Source: Bacillota bacterium
Lineage (GTDB): Bacteria > Bacillota > Clostridia > Christensenellales > CAG-138
Length of the DNA stretch: 45,128 nucleotides
Reading direction: 5' to 3'
Assembly: GCA_023399275.1 (NCBI GenBank)
Contig: JAEWQH010000037.1
Location: 1-45,128 of the forward strand
Below the pieces are notes generated by a model. It was not told where the DNA came from, ran no database searches, and saw only the letters and a list, made by a program, of their open reading frames with translations. The translations under genes were made by a program, and so were the position numbers. Position 1 is the first letter of the stretch. Every line of letters starts with the position of its first letter. Below, in pieces: positions 35,339-42,671 of the stretch.

Positions 35339-35378
35339 AAAAAAAGAGCGGCTCACAATCCCTTAGAATTTGAACCGC
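35339..35378 (-). terminator. Intrinsic terminator after the c-di-GMP aptamer
   Basis: In the minus direction GCGGTTC pairs with GAGCCGC (one G-U), with an inner AATTC/GGATT helix and a 4-nt loop, followed by CTCTTTTTTT. It starts about 62 nt after the aptamer and is the likely expression platform. Confidence 0.8.
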
Positions 35379-35439
35379 CGCGTTTTTGAATCACAAGCAA
35401 GCCCATTCAGGCCGGCTTTAGCGCAAACGTGAGTTCTTC

Positions 35440-35525
35440 ATTCGGCAGCTGGCGACCGTAGGCAATTGTTTGCCGTTAGGCCCTGTAGCTTTGCGACGCC
35501 CGCTTTCGCGGGGTGTGCCTCTTAC
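35440..35525 (-). ncRNA. Cyclic-di-GMP-I (GEMM) riboswitch aptamer
   Basis: Read on the minus strand, it has the ordered GEMM-I elements. They are the P1 strand GGCA with CACC (35519-35512), a stem closed by a GAAA tetraloop (CCGC-GAAA-GCGG), and the core GTCGCAAAGCTACAGGGCCT. A second hairpin (GGCAAACAATTGCC) follows, then the tetraloop-receptor-like arm ACGGTCGCCAGC and the P1 partner TGCCGAA (35447-35441). It binds c-di-GMP in the class and here controls the Tad operon, with a terminator downstream. Whether ligand turns transcription on or off is not determined. An ORF caller may place a false 113-aa ORF across it (35418-35759). Confidence 0.88.
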
Positions 35526-36113
35526 GTGGGAAGAATCGCACCCGTATACGGCTTTCAAGGTTCCTGCGCTCATTACACCTTCATCCGGCAAGCGGGTTGA
35601 CGAACGTAATGGGCGCGAGCGATCCGAAATAACAGCTTGTGCAATCATTTGCACAGCTTGCTGCAGCCAGTCTTTGCGGGCCGGATCTGCCGCAGCACGG
35701 AGAAAACCGCTCTGCGCAGAGAGGAGGATGCCCGCATCTTGTGCTCCGCGCGGGTGCATATACCATGTGCTGTAAGGGAATCCTCACAACACAGCCGCGC
35801 ATATGCCGCGGTAATCGGATCCAATTGCGGTAGCCGAACGTATTTGATACAGTCAAAAAACGTATCGGTGCGCCAAGCGGTCAAAAGCGAATGCAGCGGT
35901 GGCAATATGCGAAAAAATCTTTTTTTCCACCGGTGGTATTCAGCGGGGAAAACCCTGCGGGAAACCCAGCAAATCCGCTTCTTTTTTTATCTTAACCGAA
36001 GCGCCGGCCGATTGCATAAAAAACCGGCAAAATTCATGAATTCTTCACACACACGCAAACGATTTCGCGGTGCACGCCTCCTCGCGGCGTCGCAGGGCAT
36101 ACAAAGCTGTGTG
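35526..36113 (-). other. Long structured leader, no gene recognised
   Basis: About 590 bp between the predicted start site and the aptamer without a convincing ORF. Several inverted repeats stand out on the minus strand. At 35540-35610 nested stems GCGC / GCGC, ATTAC / GTAAT and TTCGTC / GATGAA lie around one loop. At 35635-35660 there is GTGCAA-ATGA-TTGCAC. At 35711-35722 lies CTCTGCGCAGAG, at about 35800 CCGCG / CGCGG, and at about 35927 CCACCGGTGG. A 172-codon plus-strand frame (35637-36155) shows no family features and no start site, and I do not call it. Confidence 0.5.
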
Positions 36114-36119
36114 GTCTTA

Positions 36120-36148
36120 AAAATAGCAAAATACGGCACAGCTGTCAA
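36120..36148 (-). promoter_or_regulatory. Predicted promoter of Tad operon leader
   Basis: Minus strand -35 TTGACA (36148-36143), 17-bp spacer, -10 TATTTT (36125-36120) preceded by TGC (extended -10). The transcript would start near 36113, giving a leader of about 950 nt before tadV. A shorter transcript from a closer promoter is possible; none was obvious. Confidence 0.6.
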
Positions 36149-36259
36149 GCGATGATACACGCAAAGTCGTCGTGCCGGCCTGCCGCGGGGCGCTGCGGGT
36201 GCGGTCTTTCGTGAAACAGGCGTTCGCCCCCCCCGGCCGCTGCCGCCCTGAAATGGACC

Positions 36260-38245
36260 TTACTCGAAAAGGACGGGTCTGCGCAGATACCGAAATCCGT
36301 TACTCCACGCATCGGTTACGACCACGCCCTTTTGCAGCGAAGAGCAGTGCGCAACGAGATAGCTGCCGTCGTCGTCGACCGAGACGATGATGCCTACGTG
36401 GTTATACTGCCGTTCGCCCGGCACAAAGTAAAACGCCAAGTCGCCCGGGCGGCCTTCGTCCCAGCCGATGGCGGTGGAGCGCGCCCACTGGTTGCTTGAG
36501 CCGTTGCCGATGGCGCGCAGTACTTCGGCGCTTCCGGACGCGTTGATGAACGTCCAGCTGACAAAACCGCTGCAGTCCAGCCCCGTGTCGCGCGAGATGG
36601 TTGCCGTTTCCCCCTCCGGCACATCGTTGGCGTTGCCCCAGGCGGCGTTCCATCCCAGGCGGTTGTACTTGCCGCCCCACTCGTAGGAGACTTTGCCTAC
36701 GAGCGAAAGCGCGGTTTCAACCACCTGCATGCGCTCTACGCCGGTATTCTCCGGCAGCGTTTCGAGCAGGGCGGTTACGGTCTCCTCTGATGCGTCGGCA
36801 AACGCGGCGTTTCCCGTCATCGAGGCGAACGTGCGCTGAAACTCCGGCTGCATCAGCTCGGAGAGGAAGCGCCTGCGCGCGGCGCTCATACCGTATTCGT
36901 CCGCCATGTCCTCGCAGGATTTCGAGCTGAGCAGTATGTTCGTCGTTCCGTCCATGCGAAACACCTCGATCTGGTTCATATCCCAGAATACGGCGTCCAG
37001 CTTTTCCAGCGGAATCGTGAGCAGCAGCGCGGCATCCAGCGGATGCGTCTCGTCCGGCACATTCTGCGCGAGAAACGTTGCGAGCACGTCGGACCAGTTT
37101 GTCACTTTGATATCGGAGGTCTGCCGCATGTCCTTGACGGAGGAGGCTTCATCCGTGTCGTTTTCCTCCGCTGCCTGCGCAAGGATGCGCGCTTCGGCGT
37201 TTTGGGACAGCGCAGCCTCCGCTTTTTTCTGAAACGCGGCGTTCAGCGCGTCGATACGCTCGCTGAGCTGCGCACCGATCCCTTCGCGGTAGGCCAGCAG
37301 GATCTCGTAGCGCTCCCTGCTGCTGCCGAAGGGTGCGTCCGGCTGCGTGTCGTCCTCCTGCGCGGCTTCGCCCTCCACCGTAACGGTACGGGACGCATAG
37401 ATCAGAGTGCCTTCCTCGAGCGCGCCGTATGTCACGCGATAGGCGCCGGACGCATCCGCGCGAAAGCCGCCGCTGTCGACGACCCATACGGCGACCGGAA
37501 CGCCGAACTCCGTCTGCGCGCGCACGCCATCGAGCAGGGTAAAGTCTGCCTGCGAAAGCTGGATGGAGACCGATTCGGCTGTGATGACGACCCGGCCCGG
37601 CGCGCCGTCCGGTACAGGCTGCGTCGTCGGCTCCGCCGCGCCATCCTCCGCGGGGGCGAGCGTGATCGTTGCCAGCGTGTCCGCCGACAGGTCGTATGCC
37701 GCCGCATCGCCGTCTATGGTTTGATACCCGGCAAGCGACGCCGCCGCGCGGTAGACGTGCCCGGCCGGAAGCATCCAGGAGACAGTGCCGTCGCTGCCGG
37801 TCATGCCGGAAAACAGCAACGCCCCGTCCCGCAGCAGCGTCACGCGTGCGCCGGCGAGTGCGCTCTTTGAGGCATCCTGAACAAGTACGGTCAGCCGGAA
37901 CAGAGCCGGCGTTTGCGCGGGAGATGCGGTCGCGCCGCCGGCAGTGGGGGTTGACGCGGGCGTTTGGCTCGCGGCGGGGCTGGCGGAAGCCGTGTCCGGC
38001 GTCGGCGTCGGCGCAGTCGCCGTCGGGCTAGCCGGCGTCGCTGCGGCCGCATCCGTCTGCTCCGCTTCGGGGCTGCCCGACTGCGCGTCCGGGTCGGACT
38101 GGCCGGTATACAGTTCATCCTCCGTGGAATAGTCCAGTGCGCGCACGGTCTCGCCCTGACAGCCAAACTGCGCCAGCATAAGCCCCGCAAACAGGAGGGC
38201 GACGGCGCAGTGGATCAATCTGGTTTTTGTCTTGTCGTGGCGCAT
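36260..38245 (-). CDS. Secreted NlpC/P60 peptidase with Thr/Pro-rich linker
   Basis: 661 aa. An N-terminal signal sequence (about 10-28, ending in FGCQGE; the Cys may or may not be lipidated as the lipobox is weak) precedes a Thr/Ala/Pro/Ser-rich linker (about 45-115). Then comes a carboxypeptidase-regulatory-like beta domain (LTVLVQDASKSALAGARVTLLRDG). A helical middle region of ~300 residues is of unknown type. The C-terminal NlpC/P60 domain has Cys558 in DTGLDCSGFVSW, His616 in YNHVGIIVS and His633 in VAHC, as needed to cut peptidoglycan stem peptides. Start at 38245 has AAAGGATCC. It lies 100 bp after lepB. Confidence 0.88.
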   Translation of the reverse strand: MRHDKTKTRLIHCAVALLFAGLMLAQFGCQGETVRALDYSTEDELYTGQSDPDAQSGSPEAEQTDAAAATPASPTATAPTPTPDTASASPAASQTPASTPTAGGATASPAQTPALFRLTVLVQDASKSALAGARVTLLRDGALLFSGMTGSDGTVSWMLPAGHVYRAAASLAGYQTIDGDAAAYDLSADTLATITLAPAEDGAAEPTTQPVPDGAPGRVVITAESVSIQLSQADFTLLDGVRAQTEFGVPVAVWVVDSGGFRADASGAYRVTYGALEEGTLIYASRTVTVEGEAAQEDDTQPDAPFGSSRERYEILLAYREGIGAQLSERIDALNAAFQKKAEAALSQNAEARILAQAAEENDTDEASSVKDMRQTSDIKVTNWSDVLATFLAQNVPDETHPLDAALLLTIPLEKLDAVFWDMNQIEVFRMDGTTNILLSSKSCEDMADEYGMSAARRRFLSELMQPEFQRTFASMTGNAAFADASEETVTALLETLPENTGVERMQVVETALSLVGKVSYEWGGKYNRLGWNAAWGNANDVPEGETATISRDTGLDCSGFVSWTFINASGSAEVLRAIGNGSSNQWARSTAIGWDEGRPGDLAFYFVPGERQYNHVGIIVSVDDDGSYLVAHCSSLQKGVVVTDAWSNGFRYLRRPVLFE

Positions 38246-38345
38246 AAAGAGGATCCTTTTTTTCGTTTCCGGTGCGGTGGGCGGCAGAGAGTCCGCCGTG
38301 CCTTTGGAAGGTGGAATCCAGGGCATATACGGGGCAATCGCGCGC

Positions 38346-38909
38346 TCAGCCCGTCTTGCGCAGCGTTCGGATCACCACGCCGCGGACGGAGGTGAGGTCG
38401 ACTTGGCCGACGCGTACGTCCCGGCTGTCGATCGATTCGGCTCGGTTATCGCCAAGCAAAAAGAGCTTGCCGCTCTCTACGCGGATCTCCTCCATGGCGC
38501 TGTTGCCGAGCGCATCCGGCGTGATATACGCTTCGTTCTGCAGCGTGCCGTTTCGCACGACGCGCCCATCCGGCGTAATCGCGATGGTATCCCCGGGCAG
38601 CCCGGCCACGCGCTTGATCACGAGCCCGTAGACCTCGCCCGCGTCGAATATAACAAGATCGCCGTAATCCGGCTGAACAAATCCTATGTAGAACGCGCGG
38701 TCCCCCGAAAGGAGCGTAGGCTCCATCGACGCGCCTGCGACGGTGTATTGGCGAACATACAGCAGCGCCGCCGCCGTCAGCAGCAGCAAAACGGCGCAAA
38801 CGCCCGGCAGAGCGCCCGATAAACGCCCTCCGCTTCGTGAGGGAGCCCGCGCATATGCCCGGTATTCGACGGAACCGTCGTCCCGGGCGCTATCTGTGGA
38901 ATGGCGCAT
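38346..38909 (-). CDS. lepB: Signal peptidase I
   Basis: 187 aa. Short cytosolic N-terminus, one membrane segment (about 32-52), then the catalytic Ser in VAGASMEPTLLSGD and the Lys in YGLVIKRVAGLPGD. The conserved end is LFLLGDNRAESIDSRDVGQ-like (seen as DNRAESIDSRDVRVGQV). All elements of the S26 family are intact; length is typical for Gram-positive SipS-type enzymes. Paired with the secreted NlpC/P60 gene, with its own promoter at 39048-39077. Confidence 0.94.
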   Translation of the reverse strand: MRHSTDSARDDGSVEYRAYARAPSRSGGRLSGALPGVCAVLLLLTAAALLYVRQYTVAGASMEPTLLSGDRAFYIGFVQPDYGDLVIFDAGEVYGLVIKRVAGLPGDTIAITPDGRVVRNGTLQNEAYITPDALGNSAMEEIRVESGKLFLLGDNRAESIDSRDVRVGQVDLTSVRGVVIRTLRKTG

Positions 38910-39047
38910 GCAACAGCCCTCCCGATCTCTCCCGGCCGCTGTTTCCGGCGAAATGTCGCAAAAAAACGGCTGACCGGCACGGGGCGTCTATGACATGCCG
39001 GACGTGAAATCCGCCGCGCCGTCACAATCCCCATGTAACCTGAGCTG

Positions 39048-39077
39048 ATTGTAGTCTTGTTCCGGATGGACTGTCAA
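39048..39077 (-). promoter_or_regulatory. Predicted promoter of lepB and NlpC/P60 gene
   Basis: Minus strand -35 TTGACA (39077-39072), 18-bp spacer, -10 TACAAT (39053-39048). The 342-bp gap between lepB and the GNAT gene holds this promoter, the terminator at 39198 and nothing else seen. Confidence 0.75.
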
Positions 39078-39197
39078 CACCCGCGCCGCGTGCGCGCGGG
39101 CGAACGCCGATGTTTTCATGCATCGTACACAGTGCATTCAAACTTCGTTCATAGCTAACCCTTTCGGGGGAGTTTGTGCGGCGCCGCTGCTTCCGGC

Positions 39198-39229
39198 AAA
39201 AAAGGCGCCGGGGATGTTTCCACCGCGCC
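39198..39229 (-). terminator. Terminator of lipoprotein-GNAT operon
   Basis: In the minus direction GGCGC and GCGCC pair with an inner GGTG-GAAA-CATC hairpin, followed by TTTTTT. It starts 23 bp after the stop of the GNAT gene. Confidence 0.8.
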
Positions 39230-39251
39230 CTGTGGCCGGTTCTCGGCAGGT

Positions 39252-39527
39252 TCAGGCGATGATGTCGGCATATGCCGCGCGGTTCTTTTCCAGCCAGGCG
39301 ACCGCGTAGGAGCAGGAGGCCGTGGCCTTCAGTCCGTTGGTGCGCAGGTCGGTCGCCAGCGCCTCCATCAGCTGCCCGGCGATGCCCTGGCCGCGCAGCG
39401 TGGGGCTCACAAAGGTGTGGTCGATGTCGACCACGCCGCCGCCGAGATGGGAGTAGGTGACTTCGGCCAGCACCTCCTGCTGCTCGTTTTCGTAGTAGAC
39501 GCGTCCGTCTTCGATTTGAAAAGCCAT
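39252..39527 (-). CDS. Small GNAT-fold acetyltransferase (GCN5-related, YjdJ-like)
   Basis: 91 aa. It starts MAFQIEDGRVYYENEQQEVLAEVTY and has VVDIDHTFVSPTLRGQGIAGQLMEAL. The Gly-Gln-Gly-x-Ala loop binds acetyl-CoA in the family. A later helix is SCSYAVAWLEKNRAAYADII. This short form is the Acetyltransf_CG type; target unknown. AAGGAGCAAC before the ATG at 39527. It follows the SH3 lipoprotein gene by 40 bp, likely in one transcript. Confidence 0.88.
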   Translation of the reverse strand: MAFQIEDGRVYYENEQQEVLAEVTYSHLGGGVVDIDHTFVSPTLRGQGIAGQLMEALATDLRTNGLKATASCSYAVAWLEKNRAAYADIIA

Positions 39528-39567
39528 AGTTGCTCCTTTTGTTCCTGGTGGTTGCCGCCAAATCACG

Positions 39568-40725
39568 CTAGCGCGGCTGCGGGGTCATCTCCGGCGTGGG
39601 CGTTGGATCGGGAATGGTGATGAAATCCGCATACACCCAGCCGATCAGGCGCGCATACAGCGCCGAAACCTTAAACCAGTTGCCGTAGGCGCCCTCGTAG
39701 CGGATCGGTTCGTTTTGGTTCAGGATTCCGAGGCTGTCGTAGTCCGCCGAGGGCCCGCTGCGGATATTGACGCCGTTTGCGTTGATATAGCCCTGCGCGC
39801 CCGTATCCGGCAGCACGGGCGGCTCCGGCGTGGGCGTGGAGCCGGGGTTCTTCAGCGAGACATACTTGCCGTAGACATAGCCCGAGATGCCGGTGTCCTT
39901 GACCTGCACCTTGTACCAGTCGATTCCCACGTTGAGCACGACGAGCGCGGCGCCTTTGGAGAGCTGGTCGATCACGCGGTAACCCGTGCCGGGGCCGGTG
40001 CGCATGTTGACGAGATTGCCCGAGATGTAGCCGGTCTTGTCCTCGTAGTTGGCGTCGCTGGGTTTGACGCGGGAGACGATGCTCAGGTAAAGCGGCGCGA
40101 TGAAGCCCTCCTGCAGCGTGCCATGCACGGAGACGCAGTAGTAGCCCGTCACCTTATCCGAGTAGTAGATCGTAAGTCCCGCGCCGCGCGGCACGATGCC
40201 GACCAGCTCGCTATCGCGCGTGGCTTCGGCGTAGAGCTCCGCGTCGTCAAGCGTGATGCCAAAGCCGTAGGCCGAGATGCTCGTGCCGTCCAGCCCGACA
40301 TACTTGCCGTAGACATAGCCGGTTTCGCCGGAGGATGCGACCTGTATCTTGAGCCAGTATCCGTCCACCGCGTAGATCAGCAGGCTCGCCTCGCGGTAGA
40401 GGGTGTCGATCACCTTATTGTTCGTGCCCGGGCCCGAGCGCACGTTGAGCTTTGAACTGTGCACCGTGCCCTTGGCGATGACATAGTCCACCACCGGCGC
40501 CTCCGTCGGCTCGGGTGTGGCGGTGCTGCCGGGTTCCGGCGTGGGCGTCACCTCCGGCGTGGCGGTCGGCTCGAGCGTTTGCAGCTCGATCGGAACGTCC
40601 GTCGGCTCCGGATCCGGCGTTTGATTGTAGCTTGGGTGGACGGCCTGCGCGCAGCCGCTCAAAAGCGACATGAACAGCGCGCATGCAACCAGCAGGCCGA
40701 AAGATCTTCCCAAACGATATCTCAT
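39568..40725 (-). CDS. Lipoprotein with four SH3-type domains
   Basis: 385 aa. Signal peptide with lipobox LLSGC (Cys25), so membrane-anchored. A Pro/Thr/Glu-rich linker (about 35-75) is followed by SH3b-like repeats: 78-147 (LNVRSGPGTNNKVIDTL...GYVYGKYV), 150-220 (degenerate), 230-292 (VNMRTGPGTGYRVIDQL...GYVYGKYV) and 312-376 (VNIRSGPSADYDSLGIL...GWVYADFI). The repeats usually bind cell wall; no catalytic domain is present. The long upstream frame lacks a start site; GGGGGACAGG precedes the ATG at 40725. First gene of a two-gene unit with a ~190-nt leader. Confidence 0.9.
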   Translation of the reverse strand: MRYRLGRSFGLLVACALFMSLLSGCAQAVHPSYNQTPDPEPTDVPIELQTLEPTATPEVTPTPEPGSTATPEPTEAPVVDYVIAKGTVHSSKLNVRSGPGTNNKVIDTLYREASLLIYAVDGYWLKIQVASSGETGYVYGKYVGLDGTSISAYGFGITLDDAELYAEATRDSELVGIVPRGAGLTIYYSDKVTGYYCVSVHGTLQEGFIAPLYLSIVSRVKPSDANYEDKTGYISGNLVNMRTGPGTGYRVIDQLSKGAALVVLNVGIDWYKVQVKDTGISGYVYGKYVSLKNPGSTPTPEPPVLPDTGAQGYINANGVNIRSGPSADYDSLGILNQNEPIRYEGAYGNWFKVSALYARLIGWVYADFITIPDPTPTPEMTPQPR

Positions 40726-40808
40726 CCTGTCCCCCGATATAATAGGTTTGATGGTGTTCCAAAGAGCAGGTCTTTGGTGCGTGGCCACGCGGGGCGGCGA
40801 AAGCAGGC

Positions 40809-40830
40809 ATGCGCCTTTTGCGGCGCATGT
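40809..40830 (-). promoter_or_regulatory. Hairpin in the SH3 lipoprotein leader
   Basis: Perfect 8-bp stem CATGCGCC / GGCGCATG with a 6-nt loop, in the middle of the ~190-nt leader. Further pairings (CCGGA/TCCGG around 40850-40890, ATGG/CCAT inside) suggest a folded leader, but it matches no riboswitch class I know and has no T-run. Confidence 0.45.
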
Positions 40831-40920
40831 AACGCTGATTCGCCGGAAAGAAGCCGAAGATGGTAAGGCGTGCCATAGCTCCGGTCTTTTCAGCATGACA
40901 GAAGCACTCGCTACTATTTT

Positions 40921-40949
40921 ATCATGCATGTAACACGCGGGTTTGTCAA
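40921..40949 (-). promoter_or_regulatory. Predicted promoter of SH3 lipoprotein gene
   Basis: Minus strand -35 TTGACA (40949-40944), 17-bp spacer, -10 CATGAT (40926-40921, four of six). The 410-bp gap up to 41135 holds this promoter, the leader hairpins and the oppositely directed promoter at 41030-41058. Confidence 0.65.
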
Positions 40950-41029
40950 CAGAATTTACAGCGGCTCTCTTTGCCGACACGCGTCCACCGTGTTTCGCCT
41001 GCTTGCGTCCGGTCGATCTTGCGCGCGGA

Positions 41030-41058
41030 TTGACGCGCGTGCGCCGAATGCGTAAGAT
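41030..41058 (+). promoter_or_regulatory. Predicted promoter of sugar-phosphate transferase gene
   Basis: -35 TTGACG (41030-41035), 17-bp spacer, -10 TAAGAT (41053-41058). The ~70-nt leader folds into CCCGCC / GGCGGG (41079-41084, 41093-41098) inside a GCGG/CCGC pair. Confidence 0.5.
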
Positions 41059-41135
41059 GGAGGGGAAGCAGCGGTCTGCCCGCCTGAAAGCCGGCGGGTG
41101 CCGCGGAGCAAATTCTCGAAGGTCGAGGGTGCATC

Positions 41136-42527
41136 ATGATCAAGAAATGGCAACGCGTGCTCAACCAGATCAACCGGCTGATCGATTTTATTCTCCTCGG
41201 CGGCTCGTATTATGGCGCCACCTGCTTCTGGCTGCTCGTCGTCCGCCGGGATCCGCAGAATATCGCGCTGCAGCCGGCAAACCTGGTTTGGTTTTCCCTG
41301 CTCTTTGCGGCGGCGGGCGTGTTTGGCTACCAGCTTGCGAGGCTTTACGATTCCGTGCGCGGGAAGCCCTTTTACTTCGACGTCAAGTGGGTGCTGATCG
41401 TCAACGCGATTCTGGTTCTCGGCGGCGGCGCGCTGCTTTACCTGCTGCGGCTGACGCACTTTTCACGCGCGGCGCTCACGCTCTTTTTCGTGCTCGCGAG
41501 CACGCTGGTGCTGGCAAAGCGCGCCCTCGTGCGCGGCGGGCTTTTCTATTATCGCAGCCGCGGTTTCAACCTCAAGCACGTGATCCTGGTGGGCAGCGGC
41601 GCGCTCGCGCAAAAATACGCGGAAACCATCGCTTCGGCGCCGCAGTTTGGCTACACGATAGACGGATATATCGGCGGCATGGGAACGATCGGCCGCCTGC
41701 CTTGCCTTGGGGACTGGACGAGGATCGAAGAAATCCTGCTTTCGCGGCAGGGCGTGGACGAGATCGTCGTTGCGCTTGAGATGGAGCAGCACGCGCTGCT
41801 GCCGCGGATCATCGCCGCGAGCGAAAAGTGCGGCACCAAGATATCCATCGTCCCGTATTACAACGACTATATCCCCGCGAGCACGACGATTCAGGCCCTT
41901 GGGGACTGTAAACTGCTCAATCTGCGCACGACGCCGCTGGATTTTCCCGTCAATGCGATGATCAAGCGCGTGTCTGACATCGTCCTGTCGCTGGTGTTCA
42001 TCGCGCTCACCAGCCCGGTCATGCTGATCGCCGCGATCGGCACCCGGCTCTCCAGCCCCGGCCCGGTCATCTTTCGGCAGACGCGCGTGGGAAAGAACAA
42101 GCGCCTCTTTCAGATGTATAAATTTCGCTCGATGCGCGTCAACGCCGAGGAGCGCACCGGGTGGACGAAGAGCGACGACCCGCGCAAGACGCGCTTTGGC
42201 AGTCTGATGCGAAAAACCAGCATCGACGAGCTTCCGCAGTTCTTCAACGTGCTCAAAGGCGACATGAGCCTGATCGGCCCGCGGCCGGAGATCCCGCACT
42301 TTGTCGAGCAGTTTCAGCAGAGCGTGCCGCTCTACATGCTCAAGCATCTCGTGCGGCCCGGCATCACCGGCTGGGCGCAGGTCAACGGATACCGCGGCGA
42401 CACCTCGATCGAGGAGCGCGTCAAATACGATATCTGGTATATCGACCACTGGTCCGTCTGGCTGGATCTGCGCATCTGCCTGCGGACGGCGTTTGGCGGC
42501 CTCATCAACCGGGAGAAGGTGCGCTAG
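41136..42527 (+). CDS. Polyprenyl-phosphate sugar-1-phosphate transferase (WcaJ/EpsL type)
   Basis: 463 aa; starts exopolysaccharide repeat units on undecaprenyl phosphate. Four N-terminal helices (about 12-120), a Rossmann-like middle domain (HVILVGSGALAQKYAETIAS), and a C-terminal phosphoglycosyl transferase with a re-entrant helix (RVSDIVLSLVFIALTSPVML). It carries the signature motifs PVIFRQTRVGKNKRLFQMYKFRSMR, SIDELPQFFNVLKGDMSLIGPRPE and RPGITGWAQVNGYRG. The sugar (glucose or galactose) cannot be told. No other EPS genes follow; the HD-GYP sensor gene converges on it. Start has GAGGGTG upstream. Confidence 0.92.
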   Translation: MIKKWQRVLNQINRLIDFILLGGSYYGATCFWLLVVRRDPQNIALQPANLVWFSLLFAAAGVFGYQLARLYDSVRGKPFYFDVKWVLIVNAILVLGGGALLYLLRLTHFSRAALTLFFVLASTLVLAKRALVRGGLFYYRSRGFNLKHVILVGSGALAQKYAETIASAPQFGYTIDGYIGGMGTIGRLPCLGDWTRIEEILLSRQGVDEIVVALEMEQHALLPRIIAASEKCGTKISIVPYYNDYIPASTTIQALGDCKLLNLRTTPLDFPVNAMIKRVSDIVLSLVFIALTSPVMLIAAIGTRLSSPGPVIFRQTRVGKNKRLFQMYKFRSMRVNAEERTGWTKSDDPRKTRFGSLMRKTSIDELPQFFNVLKGDMSLIGPRPEIPHFVEQFQQSVPLYMLKHLVRPGITGWAQVNGYRGDTSIEERVKYDIWYIDHWSVWLDLRICLRTAFGGLINREKVR

Positions 42528-42671
42528 CGCGCAGCGGCAGAAGGCCACCGCGCGTCGGCGGGAGCGATCGGGTGCGCGACCGTCTATTTTGTTGACTCGG
42601 ATCTTTTTTAAAACGATTTTGAGAAATAGCATCTGGCGAAGAACAAGAGCCGGTACAATGGCGCTTTTATT

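Noticed and set aside
35540..35590. Resemblance of a stretch before the aptamer (GAAAGCCGTATACGG) to group II intron RNA
   Set aside because: Only a short string recalls such introns. No domain V, reverse transcriptase or boundaries were found, so no intron is called.
35418..35759. 113-codon minus-strand ORF in the Tad leader
   Set aside because: It runs through the c-di-GMP aptamer and folded leader, has no Shine-Dalgarno and no family features. RNA structure explains the sequence better.
35637..36155. 172-codon plus-strand ORF
   Set aside because: No ribosome site, odd composition rich in Arg/Ser/Cys, and it lies antisense to the predicted Tad leader.
42528..42671. T-run after the sugar-phosphate transferase gene as a terminator
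   Set aside because: TTTTTT is present near 42605, but no adequate stem precedes it.
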